Assembly: GCA_019113675.1 (NCBI GenBank)
Contig: DXHA01000060.1
Location: 1 to 57,506, forward strand
DNA from: Candidatus Yaniella excrementigallinarum
GTDB taxonomy: Bacteria > Actinomycetota > Actinomycetes > Actinomycetales > Micrococcaceae
Direction of reading: 5' to 3'
DNA: 57,506 bases
This document shows positions 1 through 9,471 of this stretch, one piece after another. The translations under genes were made by a program, and so were the position numbers. The notes under the pieces were generated by a model. The model did no database searches and was not told where the DNA came from. It saw only the letters and a program-made list of their open reading frames with translations. Numbering within the stretch: position 1 is the stretch's first letter; every line of letters starts with the position of its first letter.

Positions 1-2
1 AC

Positions 3-221
3 TTACTAGTAATTGGAGGTGTCGTAGTCACTAGTGTTGCGTTAACGATCGAAGACTTGCTACGTCTGGGTGGGACTCCTCGACATCAATCGCGAGCTCT
101 GGAACTCACCAAAATGATACATCTTGATACGCTCGTGGATCGGTTCCAGTCAAAGGCTCATCTACCCGGCATGGATACAGCAAATTACCAATTAGAAGGG
201 CTACTAGATAAAACAGCGTAA
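3..221 (+). CDS. C-terminal end of an unidentified protein (truncated by window edge)
   Basis: A frame is open from the window edge to a TAA at 219-221 and gives about 72 residues. It opens with a hydrophobic run (LLVIGGVVVTSVAL) that could be a last membrane segment, followed by a soluble tail of mixed charge ending LEGLLDKTA. I do not recognise the family. The frame converges on rel with only 19 nt between the stops, which suits a real gene end because this region packs convergent genes tightly. The start lies outside the window. The main alternative is a chance open frame. Confidence 0.5.
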   Translation, partial: LLVIGGVVVTSVALTIEDLLRLGGTPRHQSRALELTKMIHLDTLVDRFQSKAHLPGMDTANYQLEGLLDKTA

Positions 222-240
222 ACATCTGCCGGTATTTGGG

Positions 241-2517
241 CTAGTTTGATGCAGCAGTCTTTCTACGGTCAGAGCGACGGTAGACATCGTAGACCCCATC
301 AACCCTGCGAACTGCATTCATGAGATGTTGTAGATGACCGGTGTCGCCCATCTCAAAGACAAAGCTTGTTTCGGCAACGCGATCCCGACGTGTATTAACA
401 TTCGCCGACAAAATATTGACATGGTGTTCCGCCAGCACGGCTGTCAGATCAGAGAGTAACTGTTTCCTGTCTAATGCCAAAACCACGATGTCCACGGTGA
501 ATGATGACTCGGAAGTCGGAGCCCATTCAACTTCAATCAAACGGTCGGGTTCGGGGGTATTCACCACGTTTGGGCAATCGTTACGATGCACCGAAATACC
601 GGAACCACGAGTAACAAATCCAATGATGTTGTCTGGCGGTACCGGTGCACAACAACGTGCTAATTTCGCCATCACATCGCCAGCGCCTGGAACAATAATA
701 CCGGAATCAGTGTGGCGCGAGGGTTGCGGGATTGTCGGGATGGCAACTGTATCTGGTTCTGGCTCTTTTTGCTCCTCGGGTACAAGGATCTTTTCTATCC
801 GCCGTAATACATTCGGCAAAGAAATGATACCTTCGCCCAGGCCAGCATATAGACCCTGAACGTCTTCATAGTTAAGTTCGTCAGCTACTCTTGTCAGCGT
901 ATCGGTACTTAGCATTTGTTGCAGTGGCAACTTATGCTTCCGCGCTTCTTTCGTTAACAAGTCTTTGCCACGCTCGATAATTTCATCGCGACGTTCTTTA
1001 GAGAACCAGTGGCGGATTCTGTTTCGAGCACGTCCCGAGCGGACAAAACCTAACCAATCCTGGGAAGGTCCTGCGTTGTCATCTTTATCGGTAAAGATCT
1101 CTACAGAATCCCCATGGTTCAGCACGGTATTCAGTGGCACAAGACGACCATTAACCCGTGCACCAACGGTTCGATGGCCTACTTGTGTATGCACACTATA
1201 GGCAAAGTCCACTGGGGTGGAGCCAGAGGGCAAGGCCTTGATTTCACCTTTGGGCGTGAACACATAAACTTCTGATGATCCAATCTCCGTTCGTAAAGAA
1301 TCTAGAAAATCGTTGGGATCTGAAGCATCTTCTTGCCAATCTAATACCGTCTTCAACCAACCAGGTGTTTCCGCACTGGTTGATCCCCCACGCTTATAAG
1401 CCCAGTGTGCGGCAACACCATACTCTGCTCGATGATGCATCTCGTGGGTTCGAATTTGAATTTCTATCCGTTTGCCCCCGGGCCCAATCACTGTCGTATG
1501 CAAAGACTGGTACATATTGAACTTCGGCATTGCAATATAATCTTTAAATCGCCCCGGAATGGGCGACCACCGAGAATGCAAAGCTCCCAGCACCGCATAG
1601 CAGTCGCGCACAGAGTCAACTAGAACACGAATCCCTAAAAGATCGTAGATCTCGTTAAATTCTTTGTCCTGCTCCTGCATCTTCTGATAGATCGAGTAGT
1701 AGTGTTTCGATCGTCCCGTGACGGTTGCACGAATTTTAGAGGCACGAAGTTCACTATCTACTTGCTCGGTCAGGTTGGCAACGACTTTTTGTCGCTGTGG
1801 GGTCCGCTCCCCTACCAGTCGCACAATTTCGGCATATACTTTTGGCCGAAGTGCTGCAAAAGACAGATCTTCTAATTCCCACTTAATAGTATTTAGGCCC
1901 AAGCGGTGTGCTAGTGCAGCATAAATATCCAATGTCTCTCGTGCTTTACGGGCCGACGATTCTGGAGGAACATACCGCCAAGTACGCGCATTGTGAAGCC
2001 GATCAGCAAGTTTGATCATCAACACACGGACATCTTTTGCCATGGCGATAATCATTTTTCGAACAGTCTCAGCCTCAGCTGCAGCACCGAACTCTACTCG
2101 GTCAAGCTTGGTAACTCCGTCAACAAGTAGCGCAACATCTGGACCAAAGTCGTCTTCGAGTTGTTGCAGTGCATAGTCAGTATCTTCGACTGTGTCATGC
2201 AGTAAAGCCGCGATAAGGGTTTCCCCGGTTAGGCCTAGTTCTGCCAGTATCGTTGCCACCGCGACCGGATGAGTTATATACGGATCACCAGATTTTCGAA
2301 ATTGATCACGGTGATAATAGTTGGCCACATTGAAAGCACGAATAATCGGTCCAATATCATCTTTTGGATGACGGACCTTCAACGTGCGAATCAAAGGCTC
2401 CAACAGTGGTGAATAACCACGCCCTCCGAGCCGTGCGAACCGACCAAAACCACGCGCGGGTATAACAGCGTCAGAACCTATTTGCCCGCTGCGAGATGAA
2501 GTTGGTCGACTTGCCAC
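241..2517 (-). CDS. rel: Bifunctional (p)ppGpp synthetase/hydrolase Rel
   Basis: This is the long RSH enzyme that makes and degrades (p)ppGpp in the stringent response. At 758 residues it has the usual full length. An HD hydrolase domain comes first, with H107-D108 in the HDTVEDT motif, so hydrolysis should be intact. The synthetase domain follows, with GRFKDYIAMPK and YQSLHTTV; the RxKD form of this motif is typical of bifunctional Rel rather than RelA. A TGS domain (EVYVFTPKGEI) and a C-terminal ACT domain complete it. The start is GTG at 2517, preceded by AAAGGAG at a spacing of 7 nt. It lies downstream of the sec genes on the same strand after a gap of about 150 bp, a common actinobacterial order. 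Confidence 0.97.
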   Translation of the reverse strand: MASRPTSSRSGQIGSDAVIPARGFGRFARLGGRGYSPLLEPLIRTLKVRHPKDDIGPIIRAFNVANYYHRDQFRKSGDPYITHPVAVATILAELGLTGETLIAALLHDTVEDTDYALQQLEDDFGPDVALLVDGVTKLDRVEFGAAAEAETVRKMIIAMAKDVRVLMIKLADRLHNARTWRYVPPESSARKARETLDIYAALAHRLGLNTIKWELEDLSFAALRPKVYAEIVRLVGERTPQRQKVVANLTEQVDSELRASKIRATVTGRSKHYYSIYQKMQEQDKEFNEIYDLLGIRVLVDSVRDCYAVLGALHSRWSPIPGRFKDYIAMPKFNMYQSLHTTVIGPGGKRIEIQIRTHEMHHRAEYGVAAHWAYKRGGSTSAETPGWLKTVLDWQEDASDPNDFLDSLRTEIGSSEVYVFTPKGEIKALPSGSTPVDFAYSVHTQVGHRTVGARVNGRLVPLNTVLNHGDSVEIFTDKDDNAGPSQDWLGFVRSGRARNRIRHWFSKERRDEIIERGKDLLTKEARKHKLPLQQMLSTDTLTRVADELNYEDVQGLYAGLGEGIISLPNVLRRIEKILVPEEQKEPEPDTVAIPTIPQPSRHTDSGIIVPGAGDVMAKLARCCAPVPPDNIIGFVTRGSGISVHRNDCPNVVNTPEPDRLIEVEWAPTSESSFTVDIVVLALDRKQLLSDLTAVLAEHHVNILSANVNTRRDRVAETSFVFEMGDTGHLQHLMNAVRRVDGVYDVYRRSDRRKTAASN

Positions 2518-2669
2518 GTACGGTCTCCTTTACGAAGGTGAATTGCTAGTTTACCGCGTCACAAGAGGCTTTACCTAGCTCTTCGCTACATGGAATACCT
2601 CCAGCTAGAAGCATTACCCTGCAACTTGGATATAAGGTTACAGGACGGAGCGTATTCCTAACATACCGG

Positions 2670-3695
2670 CTAGTTAGTATCGATTGAAGTTATGTTGTCT
2701 TCAGTCGTGTCTTCAGCCCGATTCTTGCGGCTTCGTAAAATGCGTTTGTCGCGCTCCTGCAAAGATGATTCATTTCGTCGAAACAGCGCATACAGCGGCG
2801 CTTGAATAAATAATGTGGCCACGGTCCCGACAATAATGCCCACAAATATTGATAACGAAATATCCCGCAGTGTCCCTGCCCCTAACAGGCCAGCACCGAT
2901 AAATAGAATAGAACCAACAGGCAATATACCGACAATTGAGGTGGTGATTGAACGCACCAAAGTTTGGTTGACGGCCAGGTTTACTAACTCATCAAACGTC
3001 CGTTGTCGGTCTGCTTCCAGGTATTTCGTGTTCTCACGAATTTTATCAAACACAACCACGGTATCGTAGAGCGAATAGGACAGGATCAGTAAGAAACCAA
3101 TAATAGCCGATGGTGTTACCTCGAAGCCGACTGCTCCGTAAATTCCTACCGTTAAAACAACAACATACAGCAGTCCGACGATTGCGGCCGCCGACATTTT
3201 CCAAGTTCGGAAATAAAAGGCGAGATATAGAGCTACCAGAACCAAAAAGATTATGAGACCAATAAGCATCTGTTGTGAAATGGCGTCGCCCCAAGTTGGA
3301 CCGACGAAATTAGAAGTAACTTGGTCCGCCGGAACGTCGTATCCTTCTTGGAGGTTATTCGCTACTTCCAACGTTTGTTCATCCGATAGTTCAGCAGTCT
3401 GAACTCGAATAGTGCCACTGGCGATATTGGTTACCGTTGCGTCTCCGTCGGGAACTAAGTCAGCTACGACACGTTCACCGATCGCTGGATGAGAATTTTC
3501 GACTCCCGAGACAGTAAATTCTGAACCACCCCGAAAATCGATGCCTAGATTGAATCCGCCACGTAGAGCAGTTATCCCGCCGGCGGCCAACAGAAGTACC
3601 AAAGCAACGATAAACCAGGTTTTCCATCTCTGAACAAATGGGTAAGATTTCTTGCCCGCATACAGCTCGTTCCCCCAGGTAGCTAGACGACTCAT
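2670..3695 (-). CDS. secF: Protein translocase subunit SecF
   Basis: SecF is a membrane subunit that works with SecD to drive late steps of Sec export using the proton motive force. The 341 residues show the N-terminal membrane segment, the conserved NLGIDFRGGSEF motif just after it, a periplasm-type domain, and a C-terminal block of five hydrophobic segments with YSLYDTVVVFDKIRENT, the SecF family signature. The C-terminus is charged and probably cytoplasmic. The ATG at 3695 overlaps the secD stop by 4 nt (ATGA), which indicates translational coupling. The gene belongs to a yajC-secD-secF operon. Confidence 0.97.
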   Translation of the reverse strand: MSRLATWGNELYAGKKSYPFVQRWKTWFIVALVLLLAAGGITALRGGFNLGIDFRGGSEFTVSGVENSHPAIGERVVADLVPDGDATVTNIASGTIRVQTAELSDEQTLEVANNLQEGYDVPADQVTSNFVGPTWGDAISQQMLIGLIIFLVLVALYLAFYFRTWKMSAAAIVGLLYVVVLTVGIYGAVGFEVTPSAIIGFLLILSYSLYDTVVVFDKIRENTKYLEADRQRTFDELVNLAVNQTLVRSITTSIVGILPVGSILFIGAGLLGAGTLRDISLSIFVGIIVGTVATLFIQAPLYALFRRNESSLQERDKRILRSRKNRAEDTTEDNITSIDTN

Positions 3696-5431
3696 AAGTC
3701 CTCCCGTGCAGGCTCGTCATCAGATGATTTATTCGTAGAGACCATTTCCGCTCGCTCAGCGGCTCGCCGTTCTGCAATAGTTTGCCTTTGGGCCGCTTCT
3801 TTACCGGAACGTTTATTCTTTTTATTCCGCTTAGGTGCAACTTCGCTTTCAGGCCGAAATTCCCTGACTCGGCCGGCACCTTGATATAGCGGTTTCTGGC
3901 CAAGCAAGGATGGGTCCATCCCAGACATAGGATGGCCGCTCGCAAAGAACCGGGTTCGGGCTAGCAATTGCATCAGTGGGTGAGTGAACATAAATACGAC
4001 AATCAAGTCAGCTATCGATGTCAATCCCAGGGTGAAAGCAAAACCTCGAACATTACCGACTGCGACAAAGTATAGAACAACGGACGCAAGAATGTTGACG
4101 AGCTTTGATACTGTGATAGTTCGTTTGGCACGCTCCCAACCGTAGTTTACGGCAGATTCAAACGGCCGAGCGTTCCGCATCTCGTCTTTAATGCGTTCAA
4201 AATAGACAATAAAGGAATCTGCAGTCAGACCAATTGACACGATAATACCGGCTATCCCGGCTAATGAGAGACGATAATTATCGGACCAGCCCAGCAGAAC
4301 TATGGCCAGATAAGTTAACAACCCCATAATGACAATGGAAGATAACGTGACCAGACCGAGCGCCCGATATTGGAAAAATTGGTAAACAGCAACTAGTCCA
4401 AGACCAATCAAACCAGCCACTAAACCCCAAAAGAGTTGATCTTGACCCAATGTGGCTGAGATCTGCTGTTCGGATTCAACATCAAACGAGATAGGCAGCG
4501 CGCCATACTCGAGTTGTTCGGCAAGTTGTCCGGCCCGTTCTTCATCGAAGTCACCGCTGATTTGTGCTTGCCCATCGGCAATCACGGCTTGTGAGGCCGG
4601 GGCAGACACAATTTGGCCGTCTAACAAGATCGCGAACTGATTCTGTGGTGAGCTTTGTCCAGTTAGACGCTGGGTAACTTCTTGGAAGGCTTTGGTCCCC
4701 TCGCTCTCGAAAGAAATATTGACAACCCACTGGTTAGCGGATACCCCAGTAGGCGTCTGAGACATACCATAATCTGCCGAGTCGATCTGATCGCCGGAGA
4801 TTTCAACCGGGCCCAGAATATATTTGGAGTTTGTCTCGAAATCACAAGCGACTATAGCTTCGTCCGCCGGTAAATTATCGCGTATTTGGTTGGCGTCTGG
4901 TGCAGTACAGTCCGTTTGCTGAAATTCATCGTAGATTTCTGGAGTGATCCAATTCGGGTCGGATCCATTCTCGGGTTCTGCATCGGGTTCGGGTATCTCT
5001 GAGACATCTTCACGTTCGTCTTCCGGCGTGGCTGTAAACGACCCAGCGGTAATAACCGAGCGGAACTCCATATTGGCAGAAGCCTGAATGAGTTCTCGAG
5101 TTTGCTCATCGGGAGTACCAGGCATGGACACTACGACGTTATTGTCGCCTTGGGTATTAATTTCTGCCTCGGAGACGCCAGAACCGTCAACACGTTGGCG
5201 AATAATTTCAACAGCCTGGCTCATTTGTTCCGGGGTCACAGCTTCACCGGTTGAGGTTTCCGGTGATAGTACCATCTGAGTACCACCCTCTAGATCAAGT
5301 GCTAACAGTGGTACACCAGATGTATTGTTAGTTGCTACGCCGATACCCAAAATGACACCTAGGCCAACGATGATCGCAGCTAGCCACGTCAAGGTACGCC
5401 GAGCGCGGGATTGTGGGGTCTTGGACGCCAT
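3692..5431 (-). CDS. secD: Protein translocase subunit SecD
   Basis: SecD is the larger subunit of the SecDF proton-driven export motor. The protein has 579 residues. It starts with a hydrophobic segment (LTWLAAIIVGLGVILGIGVA), then the DLEGGTQMVL motif and a long extracytoplasmic domain. That domain contains an acidic, proline-rich insertion (about residues 140-165) of the kind seen in actinobacterial SecD. Five more membrane segments follow, including GLTADSFIVYFERIKDEMR, which carries the conserved Asp and Arg of the proton path. The C-terminal about 70 residues are a charged cytoplasmic tail. The gene sits 27 bp after yajC and overlaps secF. Confidence 0.97.
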   Translation of the reverse strand: MASKTPQSRARRTLTWLAAIIVGLGVILGIGVATNNTSGVPLLALDLEGGTQMVLSPETSTGEAVTPEQMSQAVEIIRQRVDGSGVSEAEINTQGDNNVVVSMPGTPDEQTRELIQASANMEFRSVITAGSFTATPEDEREDVSEIPEPDAEPENGSDPNWITPEIYDEFQQTDCTAPDANQIRDNLPADEAIVACDFETNSKYILGPVEISGDQIDSADYGMSQTPTGVSANQWVVNISFESEGTKAFQEVTQRLTGQSSPQNQFAILLDGQIVSAPASQAVIADGQAQISGDFDEERAGQLAEQLEYGALPISFDVESEQQISATLGQDQLFWGLVAGLIGLGLVAVYQFFQYRALGLVTLSSIVIMGLLTYLAIVLLGWSDNYRLSLAGIAGIIVSIGLTADSFIVYFERIKDEMRNARPFESAVNYGWERAKRTITVSKLVNILASVVLYFVAVGNVRGFAFTLGLTSIADLIVVFMFTHPLMQLLARTRFFASGHPMSGMDPSLLGQKPLYQGAGRVREFRPESEVAPKRNKKNKRSGKEAAQRQTIAERRAAERAEMVSTNKSSDDEPAREDL

Positions 5432-5458
5432 GAGTTTATAGGGCCTTTTAGGTAAGTA

Positions 5459-5923
5459 TTACTGGTCGCGGTCGTCGCGTGGATCGTTTTTGTATTCTTG
5501 GCCGTATTCGTCATCAAACGATTCCGGCGATGCCTGATCCGGGTAGTCGGGGATGTCTTCAGCCGTGATGTCAGATTCAGGCAGTTCTTCAGCGGCTGGC
5601 TCTTCGACTACCTGACCAACAGCTTGCAGGTGAATAGTGGCGTATTGACCTGGTGATAGTTCAAGAGTTGCCTTGTTGTTTTCTTTATCGATATCGACCA
5701 CGGTGCCGTACAGTCCGAAGGTTGTCATGACGTCCATACCAGGTTGCAACGAGGACCGCTGCTCCTGCTGTTTCCGCATAGCTTTACGATTGCGGCGAAT
5801 CATCATAAAGAACAGTAGCCCAAGTACCGCCAACATGAGCAGCATGAACATGCTGGAGCCGCCCTGTTCGCCGCCGCCTTCTGCATCCGCGACAACTGTG
5901 GCTAATTCAGGGATATAAGTCAT
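5459..5923 (-). CDS. yajC: Preprotein translocase subunit YajC
   Basis: YajC is a small single-span membrane partner of SecDF. A glycine-rich stretch is followed by one hydrophobic segment (MFMLLMLAVLGLLFFMMI), a basic cluster (RRNRKAMRKQQEQ) and the family core LQPGMDVMTTFGLYGTV. A long acidic tail ends the protein. I prefer the ATG at 5923, although a TTG at 5938 adds five residues; neither has a strong ribosome binding site. It is the first gene of yajC-secD-secF. The acidic C-terminal extension of about 50 residues is longer than in proteobacterial YajC but usual in actinobacteria. Confidence 0.88.
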   Translation of the reverse strand: MTYIPELATVVADAEGGGEQGGSSMFMLLMLAVLGLLFFMMIRRNRKAMRKQQEQRSSLQPGMDVMTTFGLYGTVVDIDKENNKATLELSPGQYATIHLQAVGQVVEEPAAEELPESDITAEDIPDYPDQASPESFDDEYGQEYKNDPRDDRDQ

Positions 5924-6055
5924 CAGAATTTCTACCAACTATCTTGTTGTTGTTCCGTGCGTTTTCAATATGCACACCGAAAGTTGCCGACTCTGCGGTA
6001 ACTTACGCATAATGTCAGAGCCTATCCTAACTGTCGCATCAATATAGCGTGAATC

Positions 6056-6079
6056 CCGTAGCAGTATCCAGCGCTACGG
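6056..6079 (-). terminator. Weak hairpin downstream of ruvB
   Basis: CCGTAGC at 6056-6062 pairs with GCTACGG at 6073-6079 across a 10-nt loop. It lies just past the ruvB stop and before the yajC start. There is no T-tract on either side, so termination is only a possibility. Confidence 0.35.
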
Positions 6080-6100
6080 ACACAAATACATTTGAGCAAC

Positions 6101-7276
6101 CTAATCCTCATCATCCGTGAAAATACCGTCGTCAATACTTTCTTGTACCGCACCATCACGCTGTTGATCTAAACGATAGGAAGTATCACTACTTGCGGAG
6201 CTGCCTTCTTGCATCAACGACCATAAACTGTGTGTAGTTGAATCCTCCGGTGGCGTAAGCCCTAAATGATCCCAGGCTGCAGGCATCGCAATTCTGCCTC
6301 GAGGACTTCTGCCTAGTAACCCTTCTCGGACTAGGTATGGTTCAGCTACCGTCTCCACAGTCTCCACCTCTTCGCCAACAGCAATAGCCAGCGTTGACAG
6401 ACCAACCGGTCCACCGTGGAATTTGGAACATAGCGCATCCAGTACAGCTCTGTCTAAGCGGTCCAAGCCGCGCGAATCAACTTCATACATATCTAAGGCC
6501 GCTGCAGCAGCGGCCTCGTCAACATCATAGAGCTTATTGACTAATGCCCAGTCGCGGACGCGGCGCAGCAAACGGTTCGCAATCCGGGGGGTGCCTCGAG
6601 AACGGGATGCGATTTCTTTGAATGCTTTGCTGTTCAACCGCATATCGAGCATCGTCGCTGAACGCCGCAGTACTAATTCCAATTCACTGACCCCGTAGAA
6701 GTCCAAGTGGCCAGTAAAACCAAATCGATCACGTAAGGGCCCTGGTAAGAGCCCGGCTCGAGTCGTTGCTCCAACAATGGTAAATGGCGGCAATTCTAAG
6801 GGAATGGACGTTGCGCCGGCCCCTTTTCCTACCACAATATCAACACGAAAGTCTTCCATGGCCATATACAGCATTTCTTCAGCAGGCCGAGACATTCGAT
6901 GTATCTCATCAAGAAAGAGGACCTCGCCTTCGGTCAACGACGACAAAATTGCGGCGAGATCACCAGAGTGTTGGATCGCTGGTCCAGAAGATATACGAAG
7001 CGGTGCCCCCATCTCTTCGGCAACGATCATCGATAAAGTTGTTTTGCCTAAACCTGGGGGCCCGGACAACAAAATGTGGTCGGCTGTTGCTCCGCGGAGT
7101 TTGGCCGCCTCAAGCACCAAGGACAATTGGTCTCGTACCCGGTGCTGACCCACAAAATCAGCCAGGTTTTTTGGCCGTAGCGCTGCTTCCGCTTCGCGTT
7201 CTTCAGAGGTAGCGCTGCCGGTCACAAGGCGGTCATTATTCGAATGGGAATGCGAGGGGAAAGCGGACTCAGTCAT
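6101..7276 (-). CDS. ruvB: Holliday junction branch migration helicase RuvB
   Basis: RuvB is the hexameric AAA+ motor that drives branch migration with RuvA. Visible motifs are Walker A (GPPGLGKTT), Walker B (FLDEIHRM), sensor I (GATTRAG) and the arginine finger region (GPLRDRFGF), followed by the winged-helix C-terminal domain ([15 protein letters not shown]). At 391 residues it is about 40 longer than most RuvB proteins; the surplus is a Ser/Gln-rich acidic tail ending in FTDDED that I cannot assign. The ATG at 7276 lies 3 nt after the ruvA stop, so the two are probably coupled. Confidence 0.97.
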   Translation of the reverse strand: MTESAFPSHSHSNNDRLVTGSATSEEREAEAALRPKNLADFVGQHRVRDQLSLVLEAAKLRGATADHILLSGPPGLGKTTLSMIVAEEMGAPLRISSGPAIQHSGDLAAILSSLTEGEVLFLDEIHRMSRPAEEMLYMAMEDFRVDIVVGKGAGATSIPLELPPFTIVGATTRAGLLPGPLRDRFGFTGHLDFYGVSELELVLRRSATMLDMRLNSKAFKEIASRSRGTPRIANRLLRRVRDWALVNKLYDVDEAAAAAALDMYEVDSRGLDRLDRAVLDALCSKFHGGPVGLSTLAIAVGEEVETVETVAEPYLVREGLLGRSPRGRIAMPAAWDHLGLTPPEDSTTHSLWSLMQEGSSASSDTSYRLDQQRDGAVQESIDDGIFTDDED

Positions 7277-7279
7277 ATA

Positions 7280-7906
7280 CTAGATTCCCTGCCTAGTTTG
7301 GCCATCGCCCAAGTTTTGCAAACTGGCCCGTAGTGCGTCGGATACGTTAGCGGATGCGGCAAGCCCGGGATCAGCTTTGATGGCCTGAGCTATTCCTTTG
7401 GCAGCATCCTTTTCCTTCCAGCCAAGCCCAATGAGAGCTTGCTGGACTTGTTCTTGCCAAACCGGTTGCCCCGTGACGGTTTTTGTCTCTGACCCCTCTT
7501 CTTCGCGCGGAACAAGTTTGCCAGAAAGCTCTAAAATAATGCGCCGGGCAGACTTTGGCCCAATTCCCGGAACCTGAGTAAAAGCTTTGTCATCTTGCTC
7601 GCTAATATGGCGCCGAACTTGATCCGGCTCGAATATAGACAGTACCGCCAGGGCAATCCTAGGGCCAATTCCTGATACCGTCATCATGATTTCAAAAATT
7701 TCTCGTTCGTCGGCTGTCCCAAATCCATAAAGTACAGGGTTATCATCACGGATCAATAGCAAAGTCTGTACGGTAGTTTCTTGGCCGATACGCAATGCCG
7801 AGACAGTATTGGGGCTCGCCGCAAAAAGGTAACCAACACCGCCAACTGCAATAACAGCACTGTCAACGGCAACCTCTTGGATTTCGCCGGTCAGCGACGA
7901 GATCAT
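7280..7906 (-). CDS. ruvA: Holliday junction DNA-binding protein RuvA
   Basis: RuvA binds four-way junctions as a tetramer and loads RuvB. The 208 residues show the N-terminal OB fold (MISSLTGEIQEV), the two helix-hairpin-helix motifs (VSGIGPRIALAVL and VPGIGPKSARRII), and the C-terminal RuvB-contacting three-helix domain (ALIGLGWKEKDAAKGI). The ATG at 7906 has an AGGGAGA ribosome binding site at good spacing. An inverted repeat, GAGCTGT-N6-ACAGCTC, sits in the 82-nt gap to ruvC. I found no actinobacterial LexA box (GAAC-N4-GTTC) upstream, so SOS control is not evident here. Confidence 0.97.
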   Translation of the reverse strand: MISSLTGEIQEVAVDSAVIAVGGVGYLFAASPNTVSALRIGQETTVQTLLLIRDDNPVLYGFGTADEREIFEIMMTVSGIGPRIALAVLSIFEPDQVRRHISEQDDKAFTQVPGIGPKSARRIILELSGKLVPREEEGSETKTVTGQPVWQEQVQQALIGLGWKEKDAAKGIAQAIKADPGLAASANVSDALRASLQNLGDGQTRQGI

Positions 7907-7942
7907 GCATTCTCCCTCTACTTATTGGCTTCGTTTTTCCGT

Positions 7943-7962
7943 GAGCTGTGAGAATACAGCTC
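7943..7962. repeat. Inverted repeat in the ruvC-ruvA gap
   Basis: GAGCTGT at 7943-7949 and ACAGCTC at 7956-7962 form a perfect 7-bp dyad with a 6-nt centre. It lies in the 82-nt space between the ruvC stop and the ruvA start. It could be an operator, a small hairpin in the ruvC-ruvA transcript, or chance. It has the CTGT/ACAG half-sites of the proteobacterial LexA box but a shorter spacer and the wrong phylum, so I do not call it an SOS box. Confidence 0.4.
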
Positions 7963-7988
7963 GGGCGACAAAGCCCCGTTTTAGTTCA

Positions 7989-8633
7989 TTATTTGGTGCG
8001 GCGTTCTGCAGCAAGCCAAAGCTTTTGCGCCGGCGTTAGATTCTCGGGCGGACCTGCTGCAGAAAATTTTGATCTTTGTGATGGGCTAGTTAGCTTGCCT
8101 GTATCAAGACCCCGGCCGAATAGTCCGCCACGCCAAGCATGGGCAATAGCAATAGCGATTGCATCGGCAGCATCGGCAGGTTTTGGTGGTGCTGCAAGAC
8201 CAAGAATTCTGGTCACCATGGCGGTAACTTGTTTTTTGTCAGCTGAGCCTGAGCCAGTAACAGCTGCTTTCACTTCCGAAGGCGTGAGCAGAGCTGCCGG
8301 AATTTTGCGTCGAGCACCAGCGGCGATAGCAACACCGGAGGCCTGTGCTGTACCCATGATGGTAGGCGTATTATTCTGCGCAAACATCCGTTCCACAGCC
8401 AGATGGTCGGGGCGGTATCTGCCCAATAGATCATCCATAGTGGTATCGATAATGGAAAGCCTTTCACCAATCGGTTCGGTACCGGGGCTGCCAACCACGA
8501 TAACATCGACTAGCTTGGCCTTTCGGTTGGTCTCAATATCAACCACGGCAATGCCACAACGCGTCAAACCTGGATCAACTGCGCAAACGCGAAGTGCCCT
8601 CACACCCCGGGAAGGCGCACCACTCTGATTCAC
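7989..8633 (-). CDS. ruvC: Crossover junction endodeoxyribonuclease RuvC
   Basis: RuvC is the dimeric resolvase that cuts Holliday junctions. The RNase H-like fold starts with the first catalytic Asp in [11 protein letters not shown], followed by [11 protein letters not shown] with the catalytic Glu, and the last acidic pair in [14 protein letters not shown]. At 214 residues it has a somewhat longer C-terminus than E. coli RuvC. The start is GTG at 8633, immediately after the yebC stop (8634), so the two are tightly linked. The frame on the opposite strand is open for most of this gene but is a mirror effect of codon use. Confidence 0.96.
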   Translation of the reverse strand: MNQSGAPSRGVRALRVCAVDPGLTRCGIAVVDIETNRKAKLVDVIVVGSPGTEPIGERLSIIDTTMDDLLGRYRPDHLAVERMFAQNNTPTIMGTAQASGVAIAAGARRKIPAALLTPSEVKAAVTGSGSADKKQVTAMVTRILGLAAPPKPADAADAIAIAIAHAWRGGLFGRGLDTGKLTSPSQRSKFSAAGPPENLTPAQKLWLAAERRTK

Positions 8634-9395
8634 CTATGCGTCCTGTGCCGCCAGTTCGTCAAGTACCTCTGCGGTGATTTCCACATTGGCATAGACGTTT
8701 TGTACATCGTCGAGCGCTTCGACCGCATCCCATAGTTGGATAAACGATCGAGCTGCTTTAGCATCAAGTTCTACCTTCATAGCAGCGAAGAATTCGACGT
8801 CGTCAGATTCGTATTCAATTTCGGCCTCGTCCAATGCTTTGGCAACGCCCTGAACGTCAGCCGGATCAGACACAATTTCATATGCTGTGCCGGAACGAAT
8901 TATTTCGTCAGCCCCGGCTTCAATAACTGCGATCATTATGTCATCTTCAGATGTATTCTTAGCTGGGACCCGCACGACACCGCGGCGTTCAAACATAAAT
9001 GCGACTGAGCCTGGATCCGCCATAAAGCCACCATTACGAGTCACTGTTGCGCGTACCTCGGAAGCGGCACGGTTTCGGTTATCTGTTAGACACTCAACTA
9101 GAAGCGCTGAGCCTTCTGGCCCACGAACCTCATACGTGATTTCCGCATAATCAATAACTTCCCCGGTAAGGCCAGCCCCACGTTTGATTGCACGGTCAAT
9201 ATTATCGTTAGGGACCGACTGCTTCTTAGCCTTGGTAACCGCTACTTCTAGCGCCGGGTTACCTTCTAGATCTGCGCCGCCAGCCCGTGCTGCAACCTCG
9301 ATTGCTTTGATGTGGTTGGCATACATTTTGGCACGTTTAGCGTCTAAGGCAGCTTTCTTGTGTCGAGTTGTATGCCATTTCGAGTGACCTGCCAC
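8634..9395 (-). CDS. yebC: YebC/PmpR family DNA-binding or translation-associated protein
   Basis: This is a YebC/TACO1-family protein. The family has been described both as transcriptional regulators and as factors that relieve ribosome stalling at proline runs; the sequence does not decide between these. The 253 residues begin with the highly conserved [19 protein letters not shown] and continue with [15 protein letters not shown] and [13 protein letters not shown], all signature blocks. The start is GTG at 9395 with AGGAG about 9 nt upstream. It leads the yebC-ruvC-ruvA-ruvB group, a very common bacterial arrangement. Confidence 0.97.
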   Translation of the reverse strand: MAGHSKWHTTRHKKAALDAKRAKMYANHIKAIEVAARAGGADLEGNPALEVAVTKAKKQSVPNDNIDRAIKRGAGLTGEVIDYAEITYEVRGPEGSALLVECLTDNRNRAASEVRATVTRNGGFMADPGSVAFMFERRGVVRVPAKNTSEDDIMIAVIEAGADEIIRSGTAYEIVSDPADVQGVAKALDEAEIEYESDDVEFFAAMKVELDAKAARSFIQLWDAVEALDDVQNVYANVEITAEVLDELAAQDA

Positions 9396-9471
9396 TGTAT
9401 AGAACTCCTCTCCCGTATTACATTACGGGCAATAGGGAAAACTGACTGCCCCTATTATAGGCGCTCACCAA

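Noticed and set aside
7948-8628. 226-residue open frame antisense to ruvC
   Set aside because: It covers the same bases as a fully conserved ruvC with all catalytic motifs; composition is Ala/Ser/Arg-rich with no family pattern and no ribosome binding site.
9431-9456. 7-bp hairpin AATAGGG/CCCTATT after the alpha/beta hydrolase
   Set aside because: Short AT-containing stem with a 12-nt loop and no T-tract on the minus strand; too weak to call a terminator.
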